Program-made: the position numbers and the translations under genes | Notes under the pieces: model-generated | The model's database searches: none | The model's input: only the letters and a program-made list of their open reading frames with translations | Told to the model about the DNA's origin: nothing | Assembly (NCBI RefSeq): GCF_000422905.1 | Contig: NZ_AUGY01000004.1 | Span: 1 to 64,000 of the forward strand | DNA from: Paenibacillus alginolyticus DSM 5050 = NBRC 15375 | GTDB taxonomy: Bacteria > Bacillota > Bacilli > Paenibacillales > NBRC-103111 | Reading direction: 5' to 3' | DNA length: 64,000 nucleotides | Shown here: positions 42,148-50,378 of the stretch, piece by piece | How positions within the stretch are numbered: position 1 is the first letter of the stretch | Layout: every line of letters begins with the position of its first letter

Positions 42148-43023
42148 ATGGAACTTGCAACCTGCTTATCCCAATGTGAAGCTATGATTCAGAAGGGCTC
42201 ATCTTCGTTTTACAATGCCTTTCGTTATTTGCCAAGTCCAAGGCGTGAAGCTGTTTATGTGATTTATGCATTTTGCCGAATCATTGATGATGCGGTGGAT
42301 GAACCAGACCTTTCCCCATTTACCATTGATGAGATAGAATCAAAGTTTACCCACCTGGAGGAGGCTGATAGACATTTCATTTGGCCATCCTTACGGTGGT
42401 TATTTGCGACATTCCCCGTGACGAAAACACCATTTTTCAAACAAATGGAGGGGCAACGACGTGACTTCACACTAACCCATTATGATTCGATGGATCAGCT
42501 AGAGGAATATTGCTATCTCGTTGCAGGAACAGTGGGAGAAATGCTGCTACCTGTCCTGCATGACCATCCAGATAAGAACATCGTAGAGGCTGGCATTTGG
42601 CTGGGTAAAGCGATGCAAATTGTAAATATTGTACGTGATGTTGGAGAGGATCAACGCCGCGAACGCCGCTATTTACCCCTTGATTTATTTGCTCGTCATG
42701 GCTACAGCGAAGAAGATTTCCAAGAGGGTGTGATTGACGAACGCTTTCGTCAACTCATTCAAGAGCTGGATGAACGATCTCGCAGTTGGTTTATCCGTGG
42801 GATGCAAGGCATTGAAACGTATGCTCCGCAGAGCGCTTTTTCTGTCGAGTTGGCGGCCAGCCTTTACGCAGCCATTCTTGATGAGGTGAGAGCTGCCGAT
42901 TATCAAGTTTTCACAAAGCGGGCTATTGTAGGATCGCTAAGTAAACTCAAGCTGTACGCAGAAATAAAGAAGAAGTATATGTTACTCTCCGAAGCCAATG
43001 AAAGGTCTGCGGTATCCCTATGA
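42148..43023 (+). CDS. crtM: Squalene/phytoene synthase-family enzyme (dehydrosqualene synthase, CrtM)
   Basis: A 291-residue head-to-head prenyl synthase. The two aspartate-rich motifs are present: CRIIDDAVDE near residue 47 and NIVRDVGEDQRRERRYLP near 160, with the CY...VAGTVGEM helix between them. In a Firmicute with CrtN/P/Q/O homologues the product is most likely C30 dehydrosqualene (from farnesyl diphosphate). A C40 product cannot be excluded. It is the committing enzyme of the whole cluster. The stop overlaps the next start (ATGA-type overlap). Confidence 0.9.
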   Translation: MELATCLSQCEAMIQKGSSSFYNAFRYLPSPRREAVYVIYAFCRIIDDAVDEPDLSPFTIDEIESKFTHLEEADRHFIWPSLRWLFATFPVTKTPFFKQMEGQRRDFTLTHYDSMDQLEEYCYLVAGTVGEMLLPVLHDHPDKNIVEAGIWLGKAMQIVNIVRDVGEDQRRERRYLPLDLFARHGYSEEDFQEGVIDERFRQLIQELDERSRSWFIRGMQGIETYAPQSAFSVELAASLYAAILDEVRAADYQVFTKRAIVGSLSKLKLYAEIKKKYMLLSEANERSAVSL

Positions 43024-43742
43024 TTCGACTTGTTTTTATCGTTTGGTATCTCGTAGGGCTCCTGCTGATGCTAACAATTGGGGTCCCCATTTGGCTATCG
43101 TTCTCGAATGGGCTTTTTCTTGTATTCTTTGCTCTCTACGCCTCTAGCCTTGAAACAAGGCTAGGCGAGAAGCCCATCGTAAGTTGGGCGAGAATTATAT
43201 TTATAGGCGCTATGACCTTTCTGATAGAAGAAGTAGGCGTAAGAACCGGATGGCCATTTGGGAAATACAGCTATACGGATGTACTTGGCGTTTCGTTAGG
43301 TCATGTTCCACTGGCTATTCCCTGTGCATGGATCGGCATCCTTATAGCTGTCGTTAACATGATAACGACGACGAATCGCTGGCTGCGAGCATTATATATG
43401 GGGACATGGACAGTTATTTTTGACATGGTCCTGGATCCGGTGGCTTTCGCTCGACAATTTTGGGTATGGCAGGAGCAGGGTGACTTCTATGGAATTCCGG
43501 CAACCAACTTCGTGAGCTGGTTTGTCCTAGCTGCGCTCATTTCGCTCTTGTTTCCTAAACAACGTCCATCGAAGTACATACAGCGTGAAGCTGTTCGTCT
43601 GGTTCAAGCGATGCTGCTTATGTTCGGACTTTTAGGTACCAAAGAGGGTTTATGGATACCTTTATTGATTGCAGTTGCCGGCATCGTCCTGGCGCAAGGA
43701 GGGATAAGGGTTGATCGCATCCGATACAAGCAGATGGTTTAA
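43020..43742 (+). CDS. CruF-like carotenoid hydratase (DUF422 membrane protein)
   Basis: A 240-residue membrane protein with about seven helices. The family signature EEVGVRTGWPFGKYSYT and GVSLGHVPLAIPCAWIG is clear. CruF-type proteins add water to the psi end of acyclic carotenoids (1',2'-hydratase) in cyanobacteria, Deinococcus and haloarchaea. It is next to a GT2 gene, as CruF is next to CruG elsewhere. In C30 biosynthesis its presence is unusual and suggests a hydroxylated chain end. It overlaps crtM by 4 bp and the acyltransferase by 32 bp. Confidence 0.8.
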   Translation: MIRLVFIVWYLVGLLLMLTIGVPIWLSFSNGLFLVFFALYASSLETRLGEKPIVSWARIIFIGAMTFLIEEVGVRTGWPFGKYSYTDVLGVSLGHVPLAIPCAWIGILIAVVNMITTTNRWLRALYMGTWTVIFDMVLDPVAFARQFWVWQEQGDFYGIPATNFVSWFVLAALISLLFPKQRPSKYIQREAVRLVQAMLLMFGLLGTKEGLWIPLLIAVAGIVLAQGGIRVDRIRYKQMV

Positions 43743-44466
43743 ATGGGTTTTCAGCCACTATAACGAACGCTATTTGTTACAACGCCAATTCCACGCAATT
43801 GATATGCTCGGTGACATCGATCCGGCTCCTCAAGGACGGCCAGTGCTCTATATGATGAATCACAGCTCATGGTGGGACGGATTGATTGTATATCACGCCA
43901 TTGTTCGTGATTCCAGTCGGGAGCATTTCATGATGATGGATGAAAGGCAGATGTCACGCTATCGCTTTTTTCGAAAAATAGGAGCTTTCTCGATTGACAA
44001 GACGTCAAATCGTGGTTTGATAGAATCACTGCACTATAGTGAGCAGTTGTTGAAGCAGGGGCATGGCGTGTGGTTATTTCCTCAAGGGGATATCCAACAT
44101 CTGGAACATCGACCACTTCAGTTTCAAAATGGGATAGGCTACTTATTGGAGCGTTGCCCTGAAGCAATCGTACAGCCGGTAACTGCTTATTATTCCCTCG
44201 GTCTTCATCAGAAGGCTGATGTTAGTCTATTATTTGGAAGTCATATCCAACAAGATTGGTTGATAGAAAACCGGAAACATAGGACGGCAAGGCTCCGCTC
44301 TCGGTTGGAGCAACAGTTGAATGATCATCGTGACCTAGTTATCGATGCGAATGGCGAGGCAATAGTTGGAGCACGATCACTCCTGCAAACTACGCGTTCA
44401 ACGAATGAAAAGTACGATGCTTGGAAGAACGGGGTGGCAAAATGGACATCTTTCTTTGGACGGTAG
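43711..44466 (+). CDS. PlsC-type 1-acyl-glycerol-3-phosphate acyltransferase-like protein
   Basis: A 251-residue PlsC/LPLAT-family acyltransferase. The catalytic NHSSWWD (NHx4D) and the LFPQGDIQ motif (FPEG-like) are in place; the third block VQPVTAYY follows. The start is TTG 43711, six bases after AAGGAGGG, overlapping the CruF-like gene. In the carotenoid operon it probably acylates a sugar or hydroxyl on the carotenoid, as does CrtO at the other end of the locus. A lipid role is possible but less likely in this setting. Confidence 0.8.
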   Translation: MIASDTSRWFKWVFSHYNERYLLQRQFHAIDMLGDIDPAPQGRPVLYMMNHSSWWDGLIVYHAIVRDSSREHFMMMDERQMSRYRFFRKIGAFSIDKTSNRGLIESLHYSEQLLKQGHGVWLFPQGDIQHLEHRPLQFQNGIGYLLERCPEAIVQPVTAYYSLGLHQKADVSLLFGSHIQQDWLIENRKHRTARLRSRLEQQLNDHRDLVIDANGEAIVGARSLLQTTRSTNEKYDAWKNGVAKWTSFFGR

Positions 44467-45680
44467 CTGTAGCCTTGTTGCTGCAGCTTTTATTCGTTAT
44501 TTGGAACCTTGCACAGTTGCCTTCTCTTGGTGGAAATGGGAGAGGGCGGGCTTGGTTGGATAGGGAAGGGATGAGCATTGGGGGATTGGTGCAGGCTGAA
44601 GGAGCAGTGCGCCAGGCAGAGGGAAAAGAGGCAAAAGAGTTAAAGCCCCGGCTGTCGGTGCTTATTCCCGCACGCGATGAAGCGATGAACATCGCAGCGT
44701 GCTTGCGATCTGTCCTGGTGGAGCCGTCCCCTCACCTGGAGGTGCTGGTGTTGGACGATCGCTCCACCGACGGCACCGCCGAGGCCGCAATCCTCGCGGC
44801 GGCCGGCGATCCTCGCGTGCGCGTCCTGCCAGGGGCGGCTTTGCCGCCCGGCTGGCTTGGCAAATCGCACGCGTGCCACCAGCTCGCCGAAGCTGCGCGA
44901 GGCGAGTGGTGGCTCTTCCTCGACGCCGATGCGCGTCTCGCGCCAACGGCGCTTGCGGCTGCGCTGGACACCGCACTCGCGCAGGGTCAAGGGCTCGTGA
45001 CCGGTTTCCCCATACAGGAAACCGGCACGTGGATGGAGAAGCTCATCGTTCCGATGATGAGCTTCTCCATTGCCTGCCATCTGCCGATACGACTCGTTCG
45101 GCAGTCGGCAGACCCCAAGTTCGTCGCCGCCCACGGTGCTTTTCTGCTGATTGCAGCAGATAGCTACAGGGCGACAGGCGGGCATGCCGGCTTCAAGGGT
45201 CATCTCGTCGATGATATGCAACTAGCCGGCGCCGTCAAAAAAGCTGGGCTCCCCGTCACCCTAGCTGACGTCCGCCCCCATATCACCATGCGGATGTATC
45301 AAGATGCCGCTGGGGTATGGAATGGCTATAAGAAAAATATTTTCGCAGGTGTAGGACGGAATAGCCTGCTTCTAACCGCAATGTTAACCATCTATGGACT
45401 TCTCTATCTCATTCCACCAGTGATGCTAATCATCGTTATAGCACTACATGTCATGGGATTTCCCTCAGAATGGCTATCACATGCATTCCTTCCTAGTGGG
45501 CTAGGATATCTAATCGGAGTATGTATAAAAGGGGTTATTGATCGAAGAAGCGGTCAGCCATGGTGGCTGAGCTTTTTTTTACCAGCCAGCATCTGCATGC
45601 TGTCTGCGATTGCATTAGCTTCGTGGCTGGCAAGTTTCACTGGCAAGGGTTACGAGTGGAAAGGGAGGCGTTACTCATGA
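44442..45680 (+). CDS. GT2 glycosyltransferase (CruG/CrtQ-like), GC-mosaic gene
   Basis: A ~412-residue membrane GT2: an N-terminal helix, the nucleotide-sugar motifs LSVLIPARDEAMNI, LVLDDRSTDGT and LFLDADARL, and three C-terminal helices. It resembles the first half of CrtQ and CruG, which glucosylates CruF products. ATG 44442 follows ACGGGGTGG and overlaps the acyltransferase by 25 bp. Composition is odd: bases 44761-44820 are 78% G+C by hand count, against 43% in 44401-44460 and 45361-45420, so the centre (about 44640-45260) seems to come from a GC-rich source. Confidence 0.83.
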   Translation: MDIFLWTVAVALLLQLLFVIWNLAQLPSLGGNGRGRAWLDREGMSIGGLVQAEGAVRQAEGKEAKELKPRLSVLIPARDEAMNIAACLRSVLVEPSPHLEVLVLDDRSTDGTAEAAILAAAGDPRVRVLPGAALPPGWLGKSHACHQLAEAARGEWWLFLDADARLAPTALAAALDTALAQGQGLVTGFPIQETGTWMEKLIVPMMSFSIACHLPIRLVRQSADPKFVAAHGAFLLIAADSYRATGGHAGFKGHLVDDMQLAGAVKKAGLPVTLADVRPHITMRMYQDAAGVWNGYKKNIFAGVGRNSLLLTAMLTIYGLLYLIPPVMLIIVIALHVMGFPSEWLSHAFLPSGLGYLIGVCIKGVIDRRSGQPWWLSFFLPASICMLSAIALASWLASFTGKGYEWKGRRYS

Positions 45681-47146
45681 AGAAAGTCATTGTCATCGGT
45701 GGCGGTTTAGGCGGGTTGTCTGCGGCGATCCGGCTAGCACATGCAGGCTATCAAGTCACCGTGCTGGAACAGCAGCCAACATTAGGAGGCAAGTTGCAGC
45801 GTATCGTGCTTGGCGACTATTACTTTGATCGAGGCCCTAGTACGATAACCATGCCACATGTCTTCAAGCAGGTCTTTACAAATGTCGGTCGACGGATGGA
45901 GGATTATGTGACATTTTATCCGTTGGATCCGGGCACACGGAATCATTTTCATGATGGAAATTCCGTCGATACATCCTCCGATTTGGCGAAAATGGAAGCT
46001 CAGATTGCCGTGTATAGCCCGGCTGATGCGAAACAATTGAGATCCTTCATGAAAGAATCCGCTGCGCTGTATCAGCAGGCTGATCGTTTGTTTATGAATC
46101 GGCTGTTGTTATCGTGGCGGGATAAAGCCGATTGGCGTCTGTTAGCTGGACTTTTGCGGATTCGACCGTGGTTGACATTGGATCGCTTATTGAGCCGTTA
46201 TTTCAAGCACCGCAATACCTTAGCCTTATTCGGACGCTACGCCACTTATGTGGGTTCGGCTCCGAGACATGCACCTGCTATTTTCGCTATGCTTGCTCAT
46301 TTAGAATTACAAATCGGCGTATATAGCGTTCAAGGTGGTACCTATCGCATCGTAGAGGCATTCCGCCAGTTGGCCATAGAGCTCGGTGTAACGATTCGAA
46401 CATCGGTGAGGGTGGAAAAAATTTCATCATCTAACGGTTGTATCACAGGTGTGGTTGCAAATGACGGTTACTACGCGGCTGACATCGTTATCGCGAACGG
46501 AGATGTGCTATCTATTTACCAAGATTTGCTTCAAGAATCAGAGCGCCCATCGATGAGAAATGACCGAATCACCGCCTACGAACCATCACTGTCAGGGTTC
46601 GTTTCCCTCGTCGGGAGTAAGGAAACCTATGATAAGCTGCTTCATCATACGGTCTTTTTCCCTGAGCATTATGGTCGTGAGTTTTATGATATTTTTGGGC
46701 AGGGGCAGCCGGCAAAAGATCCTGCCATTTATATATGTCATTCCGGATATTCAGAGAAGGGGTTGGCGCCAGAAGGAGGTAGCAATCTCTTCATTTTAGC
46801 CAATGCACCATCGACATCACCAAGTATCAAATGGGAAGAAGAAGCCTATCTGTATCAGAGCCAGCTTTGGAGGAAACTTGAGTACTATGGTTTGGCAGGA
46901 CTTACACATGATGCCGAAGTTTCAGAAACTTTCACCCCGGATCAGTTACAAACACAGACGTCTGCGTTTCGGGGGGCGATTTATGGCATTTCTTCGAATT
47001 CTGCTCGCCAAACCTTTGCCAGACCCTCCAATCAAGCTGATTTGAAAGGGTTATGGTTTGTGGGCGGTACCACCCATCCAGGTGGAGGAACGCCAATGGT
47101 CACACTGTCGGGACAGCTCGTTGCGGAAGTGATCCTTTCGAGATGA
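45677..47146 (+). CDS. CrtP-like carotenoid oxygenase/desaturase, second copy
   Basis: A 489-residue CrtI-family FAD protein, a fourth family member in this locus. It is closest to crtP: VIVIGGGLGGLSAAIRLA, FDRGPSTITMPHVFKQVF, LLHHTVFFPEHY, and the C-terminal WFVGGTTHPGGGTPMVTLSGQ. The start is ATG 45677, eight bases after GGGAGG and overlapping the glycosyltransferase stop (ATGA). Following CruF- and CruG-like genes, it may act on the other chain end of the carotenoid. It is the last gene of the crtN operon. Confidence 0.82.
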   Translation: MKKVIVIGGGLGGLSAAIRLAHAGYQVTVLEQQPTLGGKLQRIVLGDYYFDRGPSTITMPHVFKQVFTNVGRRMEDYVTFYPLDPGTRNHFHDGNSVDTSSDLAKMEAQIAVYSPADAKQLRSFMKESAALYQQADRLFMNRLLLSWRDKADWRLLAGLLRIRPWLTLDRLLSRYFKHRNTLALFGRYATYVGSAPRHAPAIFAMLAHLELQIGVYSVQGGTYRIVEAFRQLAIELGVTIRTSVRVEKISSSNGCITGVVANDGYYAADIVIANGDVLSIYQDLLQESERPSMRNDRITAYEPSLSGFVSLVGSKETYDKLLHHTVFFPEHYGREFYDIFGQGQPAKDPAIYICHSGYSEKGLAPEGGSNLFILANAPSTSPSIKWEEEAYLYQSQLWRKLEYYGLAGLTHDAEVSETFTPDQLQTQTSAFRGAIYGISSNSARQTFARPSNQADLKGLWFVGGTTHPGGGTPMVTLSGQLVAEVILSR

Positions 47147-47533
47147 CAGGCATCTCCTCCAAAGGGATCTCAGGAAAGTGTACTTAAGCATGATTACTGT
47201 TAAAAACAAAAGTGGAACCATCTATAGAACGAGTGATTTCCAATTGGCTCACCAATTCTTCGTCCTATAATGTCGCAAGGTGATTATGGGCGTGGAAGTT
47301 CTTATCGCTTCACAGTGAAATAGCTAATTGTCCAAGCAATATCACATTCCATTCAGGAGACTGCCATAGAAATCTACGCACGGATCCGTTAATCTTATAC
47401 ATCTACCCGTTCATTATTCTCGAATTGAAAGTTCTGGAAGCCCTATAGTCAAACAGTCATTGCTCGTAAAGCAACGTTGGAACATGCAAGCTGATACTGG
47501 AATATGATGTTATCAGGTATGTAGGTGTAAAAT
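47147..47533. other. Gene-free spacer between crt operon and sigma-factor remnant
   Basis: About 390 bases without an open frame of useful length, tRNA-like fold or strong terminator. Composition is ordinary. A weak repeat of decayed coding sequence cannot be excluded, but I see no match to nearby genes until the sigma-factor remnant begins. Confidence 0.5.
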
Positions 47534-47902
47534 ATGATTACTAATGACATTTATATAGAGATCTTGATGCATCTGAGATCGCTGAAGAAAACGCGGAAAG
47601 ACGTGTCCTTGCATGATCCCATCGGAACGGACAAAGAGGGGAATGAGATTACTTTAATCGACATCCTTGGCACGGAGGCCGACGATGTCGTGGATAAGGT
47701 ACAGCTCAAGATAGAGAAGAGCAAAATCTATCGGAACTTAGAGATTCTGGACGATCGCGAGAAGGAAGTTGTCGTTGGGCGATTTGGGCTTGAGCTTGGC
47801 GGGGAAGAGCGGACTCAGCGGGAGATTGCAAAGGAGCTGGGCATTAGCCGATCCTATGTGTCTCGGATTGAGAAGCGGGCGCTGATGAAGCTTTTATCAT
47901 GA
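47534..47902 (+). pseudogene. Sporulation sigma factor (SigK/SigE family) C-terminal fragment, copy 1
   Basis: The last ~115 residues of a SigK-like sigma factor: [44 protein letters not shown], then region 4.2 with [26 protein letters not shown]. Regions 1-3, including the -10-binding region 2, are missing; a whole factor is about 230 residues. An extra T after ATGAAGC turns the usual MKLYHEFY ending into LLS-stop. A decayed second copy is at 57605. A functional sigma is not expected. Confidence 0.82.
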
Positions 47903-47984
47903 GTTTTATAAGGCGAAAAGGTAAGGGATATGAATCAGATACTTCATTTATTTGGACTCTGTGCAAGTAATGGAGTTGAAGGTT

Positions 47985-48362
47985 ATGTCGTTAATCCATA
48001 TCGAGAATGCCAGTAAATACTATACGATGGGCGAGGAAACCATTAAAGCGTTAGATGACGTCTCGTTAGATATTGATCATGGAGAGTTCCGGCAAATCCA
48101 CACCGATGAACATCATCGGGTGCTTGGATATTGTAGATAAGGTATTTATGACCTAGATGGTCAAGCAATAAACGTGCTTAAGGATTCTCACCTTGCTGAG
48201 ATTAGTAATCAGAAGATTGGATTTGTTTTTCAGAGTTTTAACCTGCTGCCGAGATTAAGTGTCTATGAGAATGTAGAGTTGCCTTTAATTTATCGGGGAC
48301 TGAGCAAACAGATTATGGAAATTTTTAGGCGGTTGAATGAACAGGGCCGCAATCCCGAATGA
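47985..48362 (+). pseudogene. MacB/LolD-like ABC ATPase remnant, copy 1
   Basis: Starts as a normal MacB-type ATPase ([34 protein letters not shown]). About 26 bases holding the first half of Walker A are then deleted, shifting the frame. The sequence resumes with SGKS, KDSHLAEISNQKIGFVFQSFNLLPRLSVYENVELPL (Q-loop). It then jumps to EIFRRLNEQGR, losing the ABC signature and Walker B. It lies just after the sigma fragment in the same order as at 57.6-58.1 kb. Not functional. Confidence 0.8.
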
Positions 48363-48562
48363 TAACTGAGGTGATTAGCCTGACAGCATGCAGCGATGTT
48401 ACAATCAAGGACAACTTTTTTGACCACGAGGGCTCGAGCCGAGCCATCCGATTACACCAGATGGCACCCACTGCCGTATTGGTCCAACCGGCAGAGCAGA
48501 TCATGGTGATTGGAAGATAGGTATTCCAGAGGCTTGTGATGTGGGGGTTTATTCCTAACACG

Positions 48563-48610
48563 TAAGCCCATTCTGCTCAGGCTTCGGCCGTCTGAATGGG
48601 CTTATTTGCT
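48563..48610. terminator. Hairpin 3' of the second YesM-like gene
   Basis: TAAGCCCATTC (48563-48573) pairs with GAATGGGCTTA (48594-48604), with GC-rich sequence between. It follows the ABC remnant and lies 26 bp beyond the 3' end of the minus-strand kinase gene. Likely a shared terminator, with weak T runs. Confidence 0.55.
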
Positions 48611-48629
48611 TTAATAACCTAAAAACCGG

Positions 48630-50378
48630 TTACCCGTACCGCTCTGGGATGCTTATTTTTACGGTTGTCCCTTTTTCTGGAATGCTGTCGATCTGCAAGA
48701 CAGATTGTATGCCGAATAGGTGTTCTAATCTCTTTTTCGTATTGGATAACCCAATATGCCGTATGCCCGGGCCTTCCTTGTTGATTCCTTTGTCCCATAT
48801 GGCAGTAAGCTGTTCCGCTTCGATTCCGACGCCATCGTCTTCAATAATGAGCGTAAGTATACCATTTTGGGCTGCTGCGGATATGCGTATCGTCCCCTTT
48901 TCGTCTTTGGGGCAAATCCCATGGAAGATGGCGTTTTCGACAAAGGGCTGGATAAGATTGCGTGGAATCAAACTATCCTGCGTATGATCGTCAATCTCCC
49001 ATATCACGTCAAATATGTCGATGTAGCGGTAGGCTTGGATTGCAATGTAATCACGTAATATGCTTATTTCTTCACGAAGCGGTATAAGTGATTGACCGTC
49101 ACCCATTCTTACCGCATCCTGCAGGATCCTGATAAAGGAAGCGACCATACGGACGATGTCCTCGTTCCCTTGTTTTTGTGCCATGTAAATGACGGCGTTC
49201 AAGGTGTTGTATACAAAGTGCGGATTCAACTGGGAAAGGAGAAGCTCCAGTTCCAGCTCCCGTTTCTCCTGCTCGTAACGGATCGATTCTTCCATATCAA
49301 CGCGTAGTTGGTCGATCATCCGGTTAAACCCTTGTCCGAGCTTTTCCAGCTCATCTCCGGTTTGGATGGAAACCGATGTTTGCAAATTTCCGCTAGAAAC
49401 AGCATTCATCGCGTGGTAAAGTCGCATGATGGGTCTTGTAATGCGAAAAATTGCTGGCATAATCAGGACAAGGATCAATATGGTACTGGCAAGTGAAAAG
49501 ATGGCAAGTAAATAAATGACGATCTTCCCGCGTTCGATTAACGTATGTTGTGAAGTATAGGAGATTAGCCTCCAGTTATTTCCTGCAAATCGGTTGACCA
49601 GTAGGTAACCGCCTTTGATTTTTCGAATCCCTTCTTCTTTTTGCAATAAAGCCTCATTTTTAAGCATATCGTTCGCAGCGGGATCAGTTTGCTGCTGTTT
49701 TTTCTCATAAATGATATGATTGCTGTCATTTGCCCATAAAAAACCATCGAAATCAGTGCTTCCGAACGTCAACAGAGACTCAAAACTGCTATAATCCAAA
49801 TTCAGAATCAATTGCCCGATACTGCTTCCGGATTGCTGGATATCCTTTACGTTGATGATGTAGCTAATTGTATTACTCTGAGTCACAGCATTAAAGAAAA
49901 TTTGATGGGGCTCGGTAAAGCCGCTTAACTTGCCAGAAATGAGAAAATTTTGATACCACTCTTCTTTCATGCGATCGTAAATGTAGTTGTCATATCTTGC
50001 CTCGCTCCAAAACGCTTCACCATTTGGCATAACGAGAGCGAAGCTCGTCACCTCCTTGCGGAGCCCTTTATTATCATCCAAATAGTTAAATGTATCTTGC
50101 AGGAGTGAGAATTTATCAAACGTATCCAATTGTTCGTAGCTCTTAAAAAACATTTGCAGTTGATTCGAAATAATCAGGGAAGATGAAAATTTCACGACAT
50201 CATCCGACATATACTGCAGCTGCCTGGCCGTCTGCCCCAGCTTTGTATTATCGTCATGAATCATCTGCTTGAGGAGAATCTTTTGATAGAAATAGTAGGT
50301 GAAGCCTGCGGCGAGCAGGAAACTGACAGCCGCTACGATGACTAACCGAATCAATATAACAGAACGCAGGCTTCTCAT
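48630..50378 (-). CDS. Sensor histidine kinase, YesM type
   Basis: A 582-residue membrane kinase: helix at residues 9-30, an extracellular ~240-residue sensor, helix near 285-308, HAMP (MRLYHAMNAVSSGNLQTSV), phospho-acceptor His387 in LSQLNPHFVYNTLNAV, and a HATPase domain with PFVENAIFHGI and DDGVGI. Its start overlaps the stop of the partner regulator gene by 4 bp (both minus). It probably senses the galactoside or oligosaccharide imported by the divergent ABC operon. Confidence 0.9.
   Translation of the reverse strand: MRSLRSVILIRLVIVAAVSFLLAAGFTYYFYQKILLKQMIHDDNTKLGQTARQLQYMSDDVVKFSSSLIISNQLQMFFKSYEQLDTFDKFSLLQDTFNYLDDNKGLRKEVTSFALVMPNGEAFWSEARYDNYIYDRMKEEWYQNFLISGKLSGFTEPHQIFFNAVTQSNTISYIINVKDIQQSGSSIGQLILNLDYSSFESLLTFGSTDFDGFLWANDSNHIIYEKKQQQTDPAANDMLKNEALLQKEEGIRKIKGGYLLVNRFAGNNWRLISYTSQHTLIERGKIVIYLLAIFSLASTILILVLIMPAIFRITRPIMRLYHAMNAVSSGNLQTSVSIQTGDELEKLGQGFNRMIDQLRVDMEESIRYEQEKRELELELLLSQLNPHFVYNTLNAVIYMAQKQGNEDIVRMVASFIRILQDAVRMGDGQSLIPLREEISILRDYIAIQAYRYIDIFDVIWEIDDHTQDSLIPRNLIQPFVENAIFHGICPKDEKGTIRISAAAQNGILTLIIEDDGVGIEAEQLTAIWDKGINKEGPGIRHIGLSNTKKRLEHLFGIQSVLQIDSIPEKGTTVKISIPERYG

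Noticed and set aside
44640..45221. Several long alternative frames on both strands in the glycosyltransferase gene
   Set aside because: They come from the GC-rich block, where stop codons are rare. Only the GT2 frame has domain motifs.
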